From Solwaraspora sp. WMMA2065 (GTDB lineage Bacteria > Actinomycetota > Actinomycetes > Mycobacteriales > Micromonosporaceae): 64,000 bases of DNA. The stretch covers positions 3,906,001 through 3,970,000 of the forward strand of contig NZ_CP128361.1 of NCBI RefSeq assembly GCF_030345075.1. The letters are read 5' to 3'. Positions within the stretch are counted from its first letter, which is position 1. The number at the start of each line of letters is the position of its first letter. This document shows, piece by piece, positions 28,212 to 38,730 of this stretch. The notes under the pieces are model-generated. The model was given only the letters and a program-made list of their open reading frames with translations. It was not told the origin of the DNA and did not search any database. The position numbers and the translations under genes are program-made.

Positions 28212-28350
28212 GGGTCGTAGCCTAGCCCACGATCGCTCATCGGCTGTGCGCATAACCCCAGCAATCAATCAAGCACGCTGAGCAGTAACCGACCAAACCC
28301 GCCTTATGGGCGCAAGGTATGGGTGCCGTCATCTGTTTCGATGGACCGCA

Positions 28351-28356
28351 TAAAGT
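28351..28356 (+). promoter_or_regulatory. TAAAGT -10 element, possible leaderless start
   Basis: TAAAGT ends 6 bp before GTG 28363, and no Shine-Dalgarno fits before that GTG. Actinobacteria often start transcription at the start codon in this arrangement. The -35 is weak. Confidence 0.4.
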
Positions 28357-28362
28357 GGCGAG

Positions 28363-29571
28363 GTGGTCACCTCCCCCGGCGCCCCCGCCGACATCGACCC
28401 CCTGGTCCGCCGCATGCGCCCGTTCGGCACGACGATTTTCGCCGAGATGTCCGCTCTTGCCGTCCGCACCGACGCGGTCAACCTCGGCCAGGGCTTCCCG
28501 GACACCGAAGGGCCCACCGTGATGCTGACCGCCGCCACCGAGGCGCTGCGCAGCGGCCACAACCAGTACCCGCCCGGTCCCGGCATCCCGGCGCTGCGCA
28601 CCGCCGTCGCCCGCAACCAGCAGCGCTTCTGGGGTCTCGACTACGACCCGGAGACCGAGGTCCTGATCACCGCTGGCGCGACAGAGGCGATCACCGCCGC
28701 CATCCTCGCCCTGTGCGAGCCGGGCGACGAAGTGGTCTGCTTCGAGCCCTACTACGACTCGTACGCGGCCGCGATCGCGCTCGCCGGAGCGGTACGCCGG
28801 CCGGTCACCCTACGTCCCGACGGGGACGGCCGGTACGCCTTCGACCCCGCCGCGCTGCGCGCCGCAGTCGGGCCGCAGACCCGCCTGGTGCTGCTCAACT
28901 CCCCGCACAACCCGACCGGCAAGGTCTTCACCGTCGCCGAGCTCACCGCGATCGCCGCGATCTGCCAGGAGCACGACATCTGGGCGGTCACCGACGAGGT
29001 GTACGAGCACCTCGTCTTCACCGACGCCGACACCCCGCACGTCCCGCTCGCCACCCTGCCCGGGATGCGAGACCGGACGTTGCGCGTCTCGTCGGCCGGC
29101 AAGACCTTCTCCTGTACGGGCTGGAAGATCGGCTGGGTCAGTGGGCCGGCCGCGTTGGTCACCGCCATCGCACGGGTCAAGCAGTTCCTCACCTACGTCA
29201 ACGGCGGGCCGCTGCAGCCGGCCGTCGCGGTGGCGCTGGACCTGCCGGACAGCTACTTCACCGGGCTTCGGCAGAACCTGCAGGCGCAGCGCGACCAACT
29301 GGTGGCCGGGCTGTCCGAGGCCGGATTCCGGGTGCTGGTGCCGGAGGGCACCTACTTCGCCACCGCCGACATCAGCGCACTGGGCGACACCGACGGAATC
29401 GAATTCTGCCTGTCCCTACCGGAACGCTGCGGAGTGGTCGCCGTACCGACCCAGGTGTTCTACGACGAGCCGGACGCCGGCCGGCTGCTGGTGCGGTTCG
29501 CCTTCTGCAAACGTCCCGAGGTCCTCGCCGAAGCGAGCCGACGACTGGCCGGCCTGCGACCGGCTGGCTGA
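28363..29571 (+). CDS. PLP-dependent aminotransferase (DapC/kynurenine-type, class I)
   Basis: 402 residues, fold type I. NLGQGFPDTEGP near residue 45, NSPHNPTGK near 175, and the PLP lysine in SSAGKTFSCTGWKIGW near 245 place it in the class I group close to N-succinyldiaminopimelate aminotransferase (DapC, Rv0858c-like) and kynurenine aminotransferase. Which substrate it uses cannot be told from sequence. It is divergent from glmS and convergent with glmM. Confidence 0.88.
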   Translation: MVTSPGAPADIDPLVRRMRPFGTTIFAEMSALAVRTDAVNLGQGFPDTEGPTVMLTAATEALRSGHNQYPPGPGIPALRTAVARNQQRFWGLDYDPETEVLITAGATEAITAAILALCEPGDEVVCFEPYYDSYAAAIALAGAVRRPVTLRPDGDGRYAFDPAALRAAVGPQTRLVLLNSPHNPTGKVFTVAELTAIAAICQEHDIWAVTDEVYEHLVFTDADTPHVPLATLPGMRDRTLRVSSAGKTFSCTGWKIGWVSGPAALVTAIARVKQFLTYVNGGPLQPAVAVALDLPDSYFTGLRQNLQAQRDQLVAGLSEAGFRVLVPEGTYFATADISALGDTDGIEFCLSLPERCGVVAVPTQVFYDEPDAGRLLVRFAFCKRPEVLAEASRRLAGLRPAG

Positions 29572-29599
29572 TCAGGCGGGCCGGCGGACCGGGGCGGAG

Positions 29600-30964
29600 T
29601 CAGGCCGGGCTGGCTGCTCGGACGGCTGCGGCGATCCGCTCGGCGACCGAACGGGCAGTCTCCACCGTCGCCGCCTCGACCATCACCCGGACCAGCGGCT
29701 CGGTGCCGGACGGTCGCAGCAGCACCCGACCGGTGCCGCCCAGCTCGGCCTCGGCCCGCTCGGCAGCCGCCCGTACCGCCGGGTCGCCGGCGCCGGCGGC
29801 CCGGTCGCCGACCGGTACGTTGACCAGCACCTGGGGCAGCTTGGTGACGGCGGCCGCCAGGCCGGCCAACGAAGATCCGGTGGCCGCCATCCGGGACATC
29901 AGCTGTAGTCCGGTGAGCACCCCGTCCCCGGTGGTGGCGTAGCTGGGCATCACGATGTGCCCACTCTGCTCGCCGCCCAGTGCAAGCCCGCTGGCCCGCA
30001 GCTCCTCCAGCACGTACCGGTCGCCGACCTTGGTCTCGACCAGCTTGATGCCCTCCCGGGACATGGCCAGCCGCAGACCGAGGTTGCTCATCACCGTGGC
30101 CACCAGGGTGTCGGCGGTCAACGTGCCAGCGTCGCGCATGGCCAGCGCCAGGATCGCCATGATCTCGTCGCCGTCCACCTCGGTACCGTCGGCGGTCACC
30201 GCCAGGCACCGGTCGGCGTCGCCATCGTGGGCCAGCCCCAGGTCGGCGCCGTGTTCGAGGACGGCGGCCCGGACCACGTCGAGGTGGGTCGACCCGCAAC
30301 CGTCGTTGATGTTGAGCCCGTTCGGCTCGGCGTTGATCGCGATGACCTCCGCGCCGGCCTCCCGGTAGGCGACCGGGCCGACCTCGGCCGCCGCGCCGTT
30401 GGCGCAGTCGACCACCACCCGCAGCCCGTCGAGCCGGTGGTTGACCGTGCCGACCAGATGACCGACGTAGTGCTCGGCCCCGTCCAGCAGATCACTCACC
30501 CGACCGATACCGGCCCCGGTGGGCCGCCGTCGGCCGGTGGACCCGTCGCCCTCGATCGCCGCGCCGATCGCGGCCTCGATCTTCATCTCGAGGTCGTCCG
30601 GCAGTTTGTGCCCACCGGCGGCGAACAGCTTGATGCCGTTGTCCGGCATCGGGTTGTGCGACGCGGAGAGCATCACCCCGAAGTCGGCCTTGGTCTCGCC
30701 GACCAGGAACGCGACGCCGGGGGTCGGCAACACGCCGACCCGTAGCACGTTCGCGCCGGCGCTGGTCAGCCCGGCCACCACGGCGGCCTCCAGCATCTCG
30801 CCGCTGGCCCGTGGATCGCGGCCGACCACGGCCAGCGGCTGGCGGCTCGGATCCCGCTCGGCCAGGGTGTGCGCGGCGGCCACCGCGACCGCCAGCGCCA
30901 ACTCCGGGGTGAGATCGGCGTTGGCCCGCCCGCGTACGCCATCGGTGCCGAACAGCCGCGCCAT
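29600..30964 (-). CDS. glmM: Phosphoglucosamine mutase
   Basis: 454 residues. Converts glucosamine-6-P to glucosamine-1-P, the step after Glm[11 protein letters not shown] at the start, the phosphoserine loop [15 protein letters not shown] near residue 105, the metal loop HDGDADRC and GGEQSGHIV in domain 3, and [14 protein letters not shown] at the end are all present. ATG 30964 was chosen because GGAGG lies 9 bp upstream; ATG 30973 abuts that site. Confidence 0.97.
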   Translation of the reverse strand: MARLFGTDGVRGRANADLTPELALAVAVAAAHTLAERDPSRQPLAVVGRDPRASGEMLEAAVVAGLTSAGANVLRVGVLPTPGVAFLVGETKADFGVMLSASHNPMPDNGIKLFAAGGHKLPDDLEMKIEAAIGAAIEGDGSTGRRRPTGAGIGRVSDLLDGAEHYVGHLVGTVNHRLDGLRVVVDCANGAAAEVGPVAYREAGAEVIAINAEPNGLNINDGCGSTHLDVVRAAVLEHGADLGLAHDGDADRCLAVTADGTEVDGDEIMAILALAMRDAGTLTADTLVATVMSNLGLRLAMSREGIKLVETKVGDRYVLEELRASGLALGGEQSGHIVMPSYATTGDGVLTGLQLMSRMAATGSSLAGLAAAVTKLPQVLVNVPVGDRAAGAGDPAVRAAAERAEAELGGTGRVLLRPSGTEPLVRVMVEAATVETARSVAERIAAAVRAASPA

Positions 30965-30989
30965 ACCAGTCATCCTCCGATGGTCCCGC

Positions 30990-31173
30990 TAACGGTGCCG
31001 CTCCGCCTCCCCGTCGGGGGTATGGATCCGCCCGCTGCGATGGCGAGCGAGCCGGCAACCGATGAAGATACTGCCGATGAACGAAAGAATCCGCATCAAC
31101 TAGACAAAAAAGCACGGACGGCCGAGAAACCCCACGAAGGAGGTGTCCCGGCCGCCCGTTCAGCCGTGTCGGA
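30990..31173. other. Gap between rpsI stop and glmM start, with A-rich stretch
   Basis: About 210 bp without a gene. Leftward, a T6 run (complement of 31105-31110) after GC-rich sequence may end the ribosomal transcript; the same AT-rich part is the likely glmM promoter region. Confidence 0.35.
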
Positions 31174-31656
31174 CTAGCGCTTCGAGTACTGCGGGGCCTT
31201 GCGGGCCTTCTTCAGGCCGTACTTCTTGCTTTCCTTGACCCGGTCGTCGCGGGTGAGGAAACCTGCCTTCTTCAGCGCCGGGCGGTCGTCGCCGTCGTTG
31301 GCGCACAGCGCCCGTGCGATGCCCAGCCGCAGCGCACCGGCCTGGCCGGTGATGCCGCCGCCGCGCAGGTTGGCGATCACGTCGAACGCCTCGGCCTTCT
31401 CGGCCGTCACCAGCGGCTCCCGGATCAACTGCTGGTGCACCTTGCTCGGGAAGTACTCCTCGAGCTCGCGACCGTTGCAGGTGATCTTGCCGGAGCCGGG
31501 GACGATCCGCACCCGGACGATGGCTTCCTTGCGCCGCCCGACGGTCTGGATCGGGCGCTCGCCGCGCGGCGTACGCACCACTGGCGCGGGCGTCACGGCG
31601 GGGGCCGGCTCGATGTCGGCAACGGCGACCGGGCTGGCCTCGGTGGTGTCGGTCAT
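31174..31656 (-). CDS. rpsI: 30S ribosomal protein S9
   Basis: 160 residues: an acidic, Ala-rich N-terminal extension of about 35 residues (as in actinobacteria), then the S9 core with [24 protein letters not shown] and the terminal [12 protein letters not shown] that reaches the P-site tRNA. ATG 31656 has GAAGGA 6 bp upstream. The upstream GTG 31680 overlaps rplM but lacks a site. Confidence 0.97.
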   Translation of the reverse strand: MTDTTEASPVAVADIEPAPAVTPAPVVRTPRGERPIQTVGRRKEAIVRVRIVPGSGKITCNGRELEEYFPSKVHQQLIREPLVTAEKAEAFDVIANLRGGGITGQAGALRLGIARALCANDGDDRPALKKAGFLTRDDRVKESKKYGLKKARKAPQYSKR

Positions 31657-31676
31657 GCTGGTTCCTTCGCCCGCGC

Positions 31677-32120
31677 TCACTGCGCGATCTGCTTGATCTC
31701 GAACGGCACCGGCTGCTGAGCACCGTGCGGGTGCTCGGCGCCGGCGTAGACCTTGAGCTTGCGGATCAGCTTGGCACCGAGCTTGTTGTGCGGGAGCATG
31801 CCCTTGACGGCTAGCTCGATCGCCCGCTCGGGGCGCTTGGCCAGCAGCTCGTCGTAGCCGACCTGCTTCAGCCCGCCGGGGTAACCGGAGTGCCGGTAGG
31901 CCACCTTGGTGTGCCGCTTGTTGCCGGTCAACGCCACCTTGCCGGCGTTGACGACGATGACGAAGTCACCGGTGTCGACATGCGGCGCGAAAGTCGGCTT
32001 GTGCTTGCCGCGCAGCAGCGTGGCGGCGTGGGTGGCCAGGCGGCCCAGCACGACGTCAGAGGCGTCGATCACATGCCACTGACGCTCGATCTCACCCGGC
32101 TTCGGGCTGTACGTACGCAC
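31677..32120 (-). CDS. rplM: 50S ribosomal protein L13
   Basis: 147 residues, full-length L13, an early assembly protein of the large subunit. Hallmarks are [40 protein letters not shown] and the MLPHNKLG segment. GTG start at 32118-32120. It is cotranscribed with rpsI, the universal pair. Confidence 0.97.
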   Translation of the reverse strand: MRTYSPKPGEIERQWHVIDASDVVLGRLATHAATLLRGKHKPTFAPHVDTGDFVIVVNAGKVALTGNKRHTKVAYRHSGYPGGLKQVGYDELLAKRPERAIELAVKGMLPHNKLGAKLIRKLKVYAGAEHPHGAQQPVPFEIKQIAQ

Positions 32121-32540
32121 AGGTCTACCTTGTCTCGTCGTCGGTCTGGGGTCGCGCGTCGGTCGTCAGGTAACGCGCGGGCCGTCGGGGCGACCCGGAA
32201 CCGGGGCGACCTGGCAGAGAACGCGCGCGAACGACAAGCATACCCCGGCTGACCTGGCACCATCGGACGGGGCCTCCCGCAGACGGTGAGCTGCATCCAC
32301 GGACGGTGACCTGAGACGGTGACGGGTCTGGCGAGGGACGCCCCTCGATTGTCGCACAACAGCAGGCGACGATACCCGCTGCCCGGCACGCCGGTCAAAA
32401 CGGCTGGTCGGCACCGGTACGCCGGAGGTCCCACCAAGTGGGCCGGCTAACCCTCTGACAACAGCCCGTGTGAGCTGCTCTTAGCAGGCTGGAAACAATC
32501 GGGACGTCGCGGCGAAATCGCCCCCCGGCACGCTTCGCAC
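32121..32540. other. Divergent intergenic region rplM/nasC
   Basis: 420 bp with no credible gene. It must hold the rplM leader/promoter leftward and the nitrate operon promoter rightward. GACGGTGA occurs three times at 32282, 32302 and 32315. A CTGACA (about 32456) and a GAAAC at about 32493 are the only promoter- or GlnR-like words seen, too weak to call. Confidence 0.5.
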
Positions 32541-34688
32541 ATGCCAGGCAGCGTGCAGTTGACCATCGGTCCGACCGGCGAATCCGCCGACCGGACCGTG
32601 GCCACCCACTGCCCGTACTGCGCACTGCAGTGCGGGATGCGACTGCGTGCCACGACCGACGGCGGTGTGCAGGTGCTGCCCCGGCAGTTTCCCACCAACC
32701 AGGGCGGGCTCTGTCAAAAGGGCTGGACCGCTGCGGAACTGCTCGACCACCCGCAGCGGCTGACCACCCCGCTGGTCCGCGACCGACCCGGCACCGAACT
32801 GCGGCCGGCCAGCTGGGACGAGGCCCTGACCCGGATCGTCGACGGTGTCCGGCGGATCCAGCAACGGCACGGCCGCGACGCGGTCGCGATGTTCGGCGGC
32901 GGCGGCCTCACCAACGAGAAGGCGTACGCGCTGGGCAAGTTCGCCCGGGTCGCGCTGCGCACCCGCAACATCGACTACAACGGCCGATTCTGCATGTCCT
33001 CGGCGGCCGCCGCCGGGATCCGGGCCTTCGGCGTCGACCGTGGCCTGCCGTTCCCGATGGCCGACGTCGGCACCGCCGACACCCTGCTGCTGGTCGGCGC
33101 GAACGTGGCCGAGACGATGCCGCCGTTCGCCCGCTACCTGACCGAGATGAAACAGCGCGGCGGCACGCTGATCGTGATCGACCCGCGCCGCACGGCCACC
33201 GCCCGCCTGGCCGACCTGCACCTGCAACCCACCCCCGGCACCGACCTCGCGGTGGCCAACGCGCTGCTGCACGTCGCGGTGCGGGAGGGCTGGGTGGACC
33301 ACACCTACGTCGCCGAGCGGACCACCGGCTTCGACACTGTCCGGGCCACCGTCGCCGGCTACTGGCCGGCCCGGGTGGAACGGATCACCGGCGTGCCGAT
33401 CGCCGATCTGGAGGCGGCGGCGCGCGCTCTGGCCGGCGGCGACCGCCGCGCGACCGACGCCCCGCCCGCCAAGGTCGTCATCCTCACCGCGCGCGGCGCC
33501 GAACAGCACGCCAAGGGAGTCGACACGGTCAGCGCCTACGTCAACCTGGCGCTCGCCCTCGGGTTGCCCGGCCGGACCGGCTCCGGTTACGGCTGCCTGA
33601 CCGGCCAGGGCAACGGTCAGGGCGGCCGGGAGCACGGCCAGAAGGCCGACCAGCTGCCCGGCTACCGACGCATCGACGACCCGGCGGCGCGGGCGCACGT
33701 GGCCGGGGTGTGGGGCGTCGACCCGGCGGACCTGCCCGGGCCGGGGGTTTCCGCGTACGAACTGCTGGACGCGCTCGGCACCCCGGCCGGGCCGAAGGCG
33801 TTGCTGGTCTTCGGCTCCAACCCGGTGGTATCCGCACCCCGCGCCGGCCGGGTCCAGCGCCGACTGGCCGATCTGGACCTGCTGGTCGTCGCCGACTTCG
33901 TGCTGTCCGAGACGGCGGCGATGGCCGACGTGGTACTGCCCACCGCCCAGTGGGCCGAAGAGGACGGCACGATGACCAACCTGGAGGGACGGGTGCTACG
34001 CCGGCACGCGCTGCGGCCACCCCCGCCCGGTGCCCGCACCGACCTGGCCGTCCTGGCCGACCTCGCGCAGCGGCTCGGCTGCCCGGCCGGGCAGTTCCCG
34101 GCCGACCCCGCCGAGGTCTTCACCGAACTGCGCCGGGCCTCGGCCGGTGGCGTCGCCGACTACGCCGGGGTCAGCTGGGAGCGGATCGACGCCTCCGACG
34201 GGGTCTTCTGGCCCTGCCCGGACCCGGACCGACCGGACACCCCGCGGATGTTCACCGAACGGTTCGCCACCCCGGACGGGCGGGCCCGGTTCGTGCCGGT
34301 GGAGCACCGGGCCGCCGCCGAGGAGGTCTGCGCCGACTATCCGCTCTACCTGACCACCGGCCGGGTGCTGGCCCAGTACCAGTCAGGTGCACAGACCCGC
34401 CGGATCGCGCCGCTGCGCGGCGCCGCGCCGGAGGCCTTCGTGGAGCTGCACCCGGACCTGGCCGCCCGGCTCGGCGTCGCCGACGGCGAGCCGGTCCGGG
34501 TGACCAGCCGGCGCGGCGAGATGCGCGCCCCGGCCCGACTGACCGAGTCGATCCGCCCGGACACCGTGTTCGCCCCGTTCCACTGGGGCGGCGCGGGGCG
34601 GATCAACTCGGTGACCAACGACGCGTTGGACCCGACGTCCCGGATGCCCGAGTTCAAGATCTGTGCGGTCAGGGTGGAGCGAGCGTGA
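32541..34688 (+). CDS. nasC: Assimilatory nitrate reductase catalytic subunit (molybdopterin)
   Basis: 715 residues. N-terminal [4Fe-4S] cysteines in HCPYCALQCGM and GGLCQKGW (about residues 24-62), the Mo-bis-MGD domains (FGGGGLTNEKAYALGKFAR, NGRFCMSS at 150-157, GSNPVVSAPR at 430) and the C-terminal molydopterin-dinucleotide-binding domain (LTTGRVLAQYQSG, VTSRRGEM). It reduces nitrate to nitrite in the cytoplasm for nitrogen assimilation. ATG 32541. The end overlaps the reductase gene (GTGA). Confidence 0.93.
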   Translation: MPGSVQLTIGPTGESADRTVATHCPYCALQCGMRLRATTDGGVQVLPRQFPTNQGGLCQKGWTAAELLDHPQRLTTPLVRDRPGTELRPASWDEALTRIVDGVRRIQQRHGRDAVAMFGGGGLTNEKAYALGKFARVALRTRNIDYNGRFCMSSAAAAGIRAFGVDRGLPFPMADVGTADTLLLVGANVAETMPPFARYLTEMKQRGGTLIVIDPRRTATARLADLHLQPTPGTDLAVANALLHVAVREGWVDHTYVAERTTGFDTVRATVAGYWPARVERITGVPIADLEAAARALAGGDRRATDAPPAKVVILTARGAEQHAKGVDTVSAYVNLALALGLPGRTGSGYGCLTGQGNGQGGREHGQKADQLPGYRRIDDPAARAHVAGVWGVDPADLPGPGVSAYELLDALGTPAGPKALLVFGSNPVVSAPRAGRVQRRLADLDLLVVADFVLSETAAMADVVLPTAQWAEEDGTMTNLEGRVLRRHALRPPPPGARTDLAVLADLAQRLGCPAGQFPADPAEVFTELRRASAGGVADYAGVSWERIDASDGVFWPCPDPDRPDTPRMFTERFATPDGRARFVPVEHRAAAEEVCADYPLYLTTGRVLAQYQSGAQTRRIAPLRGAAPEAFVELHPDLAARLGVADGEPVRVTSRRGEMRAPARLTESIRPDTVFAPFHWGGAGRINSVTNDALDPTSRMPEFKICAVRVERA

Positions 34689-36142
34689 ACCGTATCGTCA
34701 TCGTCGGCCACGGCATGGCCGGTGCCCGGCTCACCGCCGAGCTGCACGCCCGGCGTGGGGATTACAAGATCACCGTGTACGGGGCGGAGCGGCACCGGGC
34801 GTACAACCGGATCATGCTGTCGAACCTGCTCGCCGGCCGGGCCGACGAGCTGGACGTGACGCTCACCGAGGCCGCCGGGCACGGCATCGACGTGCGGGCC
34901 GGGTTGGCGGTGACCGCGATCGAGCCGGCCACCCGGACGGTGCGCACCGCCGACGGCACCGCCACCGAGTACGACCACCTGGTGCTCGCCACCGGCAGCC
35001 GGGCTGTGGTCCCCAACCTGCCCGGCCTGACCGGTGCCGACAGCCCGGCAGGGCTGCCGGAGCGCGTCGCGCTGTTCCGGACCCTGGACGACTGCCGGCG
35101 GATCCTCGCCGCCGCAGCCGGTGCCCGCACCGCGCTGGTGCTCGGCGGCGGCCTGCTCGGCCTGGAGGCCGCCCGTGGGCTCGCCGCACGTGGACTGGAC
35201 GTACGGGTGGTACACAAGGTCGGTCAGCTGATGGAGCGCCAACTCGACGCCACCGCCAGCGCGGTGCTCGCCCGTACCCTGGCCGGCCTCGGCGTCGGCA
35301 CCGAGCTGGCCGCCGCCGCCGAGTCGGTCACCGCCACCACCGACGGGGTACGGCTGCGGCTCGGCGACGGCCGGGAGCTGGACGCCGACCTGCTGGTGCT
35401 GGCCTGCGGGGTCCGGCCGGACACCGACCTGGCCCGCCGGGCCGGGCTACGGGTCGGGCGCGGTGTGATGGTCGACGACCGGATGGCCACCAGCGACCCA
35501 CGGATCTGGGCGATCGGGGACTGCGCCGAACACGACGGCGTCGTCACCGGGCTGGTCGCCCCCGCCTGGGAACAGGCCCGGGTGCTGGCCCGGGTGCTGG
35601 CCGGCGACGACCCGGGTGCCCGCTACCGGCCACTGCCGACGGTGACCCGGCTCAAGGCCGCCGGCATCGACCTCGCCGCGATGGGCGACACCCGGCCGGG
35701 CGCCGACGGGCAGACCGAGGAGCTCAGCTTCGCCGACCCGGCCCGGGGCACGTACGCGCGGCTGCTGATCCGCGACGACCGGCTGACCGGGGCGATCATG
35801 CTCGGCGACAACCCGGCCGTCGGCACCGTCATCCAGCTGTTCGACCGGGGTGGTCCGGTGCCGACCGACCGGCGGGCGCTGCTGCTCGGCCGGGCGGTCG
35901 GCGGCACCGTCGCGGCCCCGGCGACCAGCCCGGCCCTGATGCCGGACGCGGCGACCGTCTGCCAGTGCAACACGGTCAGCAAGGGAGCGCTGGTCCGCTG
36001 CTGGCGCGCCGGGGCCCGGTCGGTCGCCGAGATGGTCGCCGCCACCCGGGCCACCACCGGCTGCGGCAGCTGCACCGACGCGGTCACCGGCATCGTCGAC
36101 TGGCTCTCATCTGTGGATTCCGACGTGGAGGTACCAGCATGA
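34685..36142 (+). CDS. nasB: Nitrate reductase electron-transfer subunit, FAD/[2Fe-2S] (NasB-type)
   Basis: 485 residues. A pyridine-nucleotide-disulfide-type FAD/NAD(P)H fold: FAD site VIVGHGMAGARLT at the start, NAD site VLGGGLLGLEAARGL near residue 155 and the AIGDCAEHDG motif near 278. At the C-terminus is a BFD-like [2Fe-2S] domain (CQCNTVSKGAL, then TTGCGSC). It should pass electrons from NADH to NasC. GTG 34685 overlaps nasC; an ATGA overlap joins it to nirB. Confidence 0.9.
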   Translation: MNRIVIVGHGMAGARLTAELHARRGDYKITVYGAERHRAYNRIMLSNLLAGRADELDVTLTEAAGHGIDVRAGLAVTAIEPATRTVRTADGTATEYDHLVLATGSRAVVPNLPGLTGADSPAGLPERVALFRTLDDCRRILAAAAGARTALVLGGGLLGLEAARGLAARGLDVRVVHKVGQLMERQLDATASAVLARTLAGLGVGTELAAAAESVTATTDGVRLRLGDGRELDADLLVLACGVRPDTDLARRAGLRVGRGVMVDDRMATSDPRIWAIGDCAEHDGVVTGLVAPAWEQARVLARVLAGDDPGARYRPLPTVTRLKAAGIDLAAMGDTRPGADGQTEELSFADPARGTYARLLIRDDRLTGAIMLGDNPAVGTVIQLFDRGGPVPTDRRALLLGRAVGGTVAAPATSPALMPDAATVCQCNTVSKGALVRCWRAGARSVAEMVAATRATTGCGSCTDAVTGIVDWLSSVDSDVEVPA

Positions 36143-38730
36143 ACCGGTTGGTCGTCATCGGCAACGGCATGGTCGGGCAGCGCCTGGTCGAAGCGGTCCG
36201 GTCCCGGGACACCGACGGTGGATGGCAGGTCACGGTGCTCGCCGAGGAGTCGCGGCCGGCGTACGACCGGGTCCGGTTGTCGGCCTTCTTCGACGGTGTC
36301 GGGCCGGACGAGTTGAGCGTGCACACCCCGGACGACGGGGTGGACCTGCGGCTGGCCGAGCCGGCCCGGCGCATCGACCGGGACCGCCGGGTGGTCGTCA
36401 CCGACCACCGCGAGTACGGCTACGACGCGCTGGTGCTGGCCACCGGCTCGTACCCGTTCGTCCCGCCGATCGACGGCGCCCACCGACCTGCCGACCCCGG
36501 TACCGGTGGCGGGACCGTCGGCGGCCTGCGCGACGGGGTGTTCGTCTACCGCACGCTGGACGACCTGGTCGCCATCCGCGACTTCGCCACCGATCCGGCC
36601 GCCGGCCGGCGGGTCGGCACGGTGATCGGCGGCGGACTGCTCGGCCTGGAGGCCGCCAACGCACTGCGGCTGCTCGGTCTGCGTACCCACGTGGTGGAGT
36701 TCGCGCCCCGGCTGATGCCGGTCCAGATCGACGAGGCCGGCGGGGCGATGCTGCGCCGCTACGTCGAGGACCTCGGCGTCGAGGTACACCTGGGGACCGC
36801 GACGTCGGCGATCCGCACCGGACCGGACGGTACGCCGCACGGCGTGGCCCTCACCGACGGCACCGAACTGCGGTCCGACCTGGTGGTGGTGGCCGCCGGC
36901 ATCCGGCCCCGCGACGACCTGGCCCGCGCCGCCGGGCTGGCCGTCGGCGAACGCGGCGGGGTGACCGTCGACGCCACCTGCCGGACCAGCGACCCGCACA
37001 TCTGGGCGGTCGGTGAATGCGCCGCGGTCAGCGTCGACGGCGAACCGGGCCGCTGCTACGGCCTGGTCGCCCCCGGCTACGCGATGGCCGAGGTGGTCGC
37101 CGACCGGCTGCTCGGCGGCACCGCCGCCTTCCCCGGCGCGGACACCTCCACGAAGCTCAAACTGCTCGGGGTGGACGTGGCGTCGTTCGGCGACGCGCAC
37201 GGTGCCACCCCCGACTGCCTGGACGTCACCTTCACCGACCCGGCCACCCGCGTCTACGCCAAGCTGGTGCTCTCCGACGACGCGCGGACCCTGCTCGGCG
37301 GGGTGCTGGTCGGCGACGCGACGGCGTACCCGACGCTGCGGGCCAGCGTCGGCGGGCCGCTGCCGGGCCCGCCGCTGGCGCTGCTCGCCCCGGCCGGCTC
37401 CGACGGGGCCGCTGGCGGCGCCGGCATCGACGCGCTGCCCGGCAGCGCCCAGGTCTGCTCCTGCAACGCGGTCACCAAGGATCAGATCCTCGGCGCGATC
37501 GGCGACGGTTGCACCGACGTCGCCGGGATCAAGGCGTGCACCCGGGCCGGCACCAGCTGCGGGTCCTGCGTACCGATGCTCAAGCAGTTGCTGTCCGTCG
37601 CCGGGGTGGCCCAGTCGACCGCACTGTGCGAACACTTCGACCACAGCCGCCAGGAGCTGTTCGACATCGTCCGGGTACGCGGCATCCGGACCTTCTCCCA
37701 GCTGGTCGCCGAACACGGGCGGGGGCGGGGCTGCGACATCTGCAAGCCGGTGGTCGCCTCGATCCTCGCCTCGCTGGGCAACGGCTACGTGCTCGACGGC
37801 GAACAGGCCACCCTGCAGGACACCAACGACCACTTCCTGGCCAACATCCAGCGCGACGGCACCTACTCGGTGGTGCCGCGGATCCCCGGTGGGGAGATCA
37901 CCCCGGAGAAGCTGATCGTCATCGGCGAGGTAGCCCGGGACTTCAACCTCTACACCAAGATCACCGGCGGGCAGCGGATCGACCTGTTCGGCGCCCGGGT
38001 GGAGCAGTTGCCGAAGATCTGGCGGCGGCTGGTCGACGCCGGCTTCGAGTCCGGCCACGCCTACGGCAAGGCGCTGCGGACGGTGAAGTCCTGTGTCGGC
38101 TCCACCTGGTGCCGCTACGGGGTGCAGGACTCGGTCGGCCTGGCGGTCGCCCTGGAGCTGCGTTACCGGGGTCTGCGTGCCCCCCACAAGATCAAGTCTG
38201 CGGTCTCCGGCTGCGCCCGGGAGTGCGCCGAGGCCCGCAGCAAGGACTTCGGCATCATCGCGACCGACGTCGGCTGGAACCTCTACGTCGGCGGCAACGG
38301 CGGTTTCCGGCCCCGGCACGCCGACCTGTTCGCCAGCGATCTGTCCACCGACGACCTCGTCCGCACCATCGACCGGTTCCTGATGTTCTACATCCGCACC
38401 GCCGACCGGCTGCAACGCACCGCAGCCTGGATCGAGGCCATGGACGGCGGCCTGGACCACCTGCGATCGGTGATCGTCGACGACTCGCTCGGGCTGGCGG
38501 CCGAGCTGGACGAGGCGATGGCCCGGCACGTCGAGTCCTACTCGGACGAGTGGCGGGACACGATCGACGACCCGGAGCGGCTGGGCCGCTTCGCCTCCTT
38601 CGTCAACGCGCCCGACACCCCGGACCCGTCGATCACCTTCGAGGTCGAGCGGGGCCAGCCGGTGCCGGCCCTGGGCGAGCGCCGGCCCGTCGCGCTCGGT
38701 CTCCCGACAACCCTGGAGGTACGCCGATGA
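36139..38730 (+). CDS. nirB: Assimilatory nitrite reductase large subunit NirB
   Basis: 863 residues. The N-terminal half is an FAD/NAD(P)H oxidoreductase (VVIGNGMVGQRLVEA, VIGGGLLGLEAANAL, AVGECAAV). One or two BFD-like Fe-S modules follow (CSCNAVTKDQIL with TSCGSC near residue 440-475; RGRGCDICKP near 535). The siroheme/[4Fe-4S] domain has CVGSTWCRYGVQDS (about 650) and SGCARECAEA (about 690). It reduces nitrite to ammonium with NirD. ATG 36139 overlaps nasB (ATGA). Confidence 0.96.
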   Translation: MNRLVVIGNGMVGQRLVEAVRSRDTDGGWQVTVLAEESRPAYDRVRLSAFFDGVGPDELSVHTPDDGVDLRLAEPARRIDRDRRVVVTDHREYGYDALVLATGSYPFVPPIDGAHRPADPGTGGGTVGGLRDGVFVYRTLDDLVAIRDFATDPAAGRRVGTVIGGGLLGLEAANALRLLGLRTHVVEFAPRLMPVQIDEAGGAMLRRYVEDLGVEVHLGTATSAIRTGPDGTPHGVALTDGTELRSDLVVVAAGIRPRDDLARAAGLAVGERGGVTVDATCRTSDPHIWAVGECAAVSVDGEPGRCYGLVAPGYAMAEVVADRLLGGTAAFPGADTSTKLKLLGVDVASFGDAHGATPDCLDVTFTDPATRVYAKLVLSDDARTLLGGVLVGDATAYPTLRASVGGPLPGPPLALLAPAGSDGAAGGAGIDALPGSAQVCSCNAVTKDQILGAIGDGCTDVAGIKACTRAGTSCGSCVPMLKQLLSVAGVAQSTALCEHFDHSRQELFDIVRVRGIRTFSQLVAEHGRGRGCDICKPVVASILASLGNGYVLDGEQATLQDTNDHFLANIQRDGTYSVVPRIPGGEITPEKLIVIGEVARDFNLYTKITGGQRIDLFGARVEQLPKIWRRLVDAGFESGHAYGKALRTVKSCVGSTWCRYGVQDSVGLAVALELRYRGLRAPHKIKSAVSGCARECAEARSKDFGIIATDVGWNLYVGGNGGFRPRHADLFASDLSTDDLVRTIDRFLMFYIRTADRLQRTAAWIEAMDGGLDHLRSVIVDDSLGLAAELDEAMARHVESYSDEWRDTIDDPERLGRFASFVNAPDTPDPSITFEVERGQPVPALGERRPVALGLPTTLEVRR

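Noticed and set aside
32450-32500. GlnR box upstream of nasC
   Set aside because: Only a GAAAC half-site is seen; the partner half at the right spacing does not match.
35623-38529. 968-codon open frame on the minus strand opposite nasB/nirB
   Set aside because: Composition artefact of third-position GC; the sense strand encodes full NasB and NirB with all cofactor motifs.
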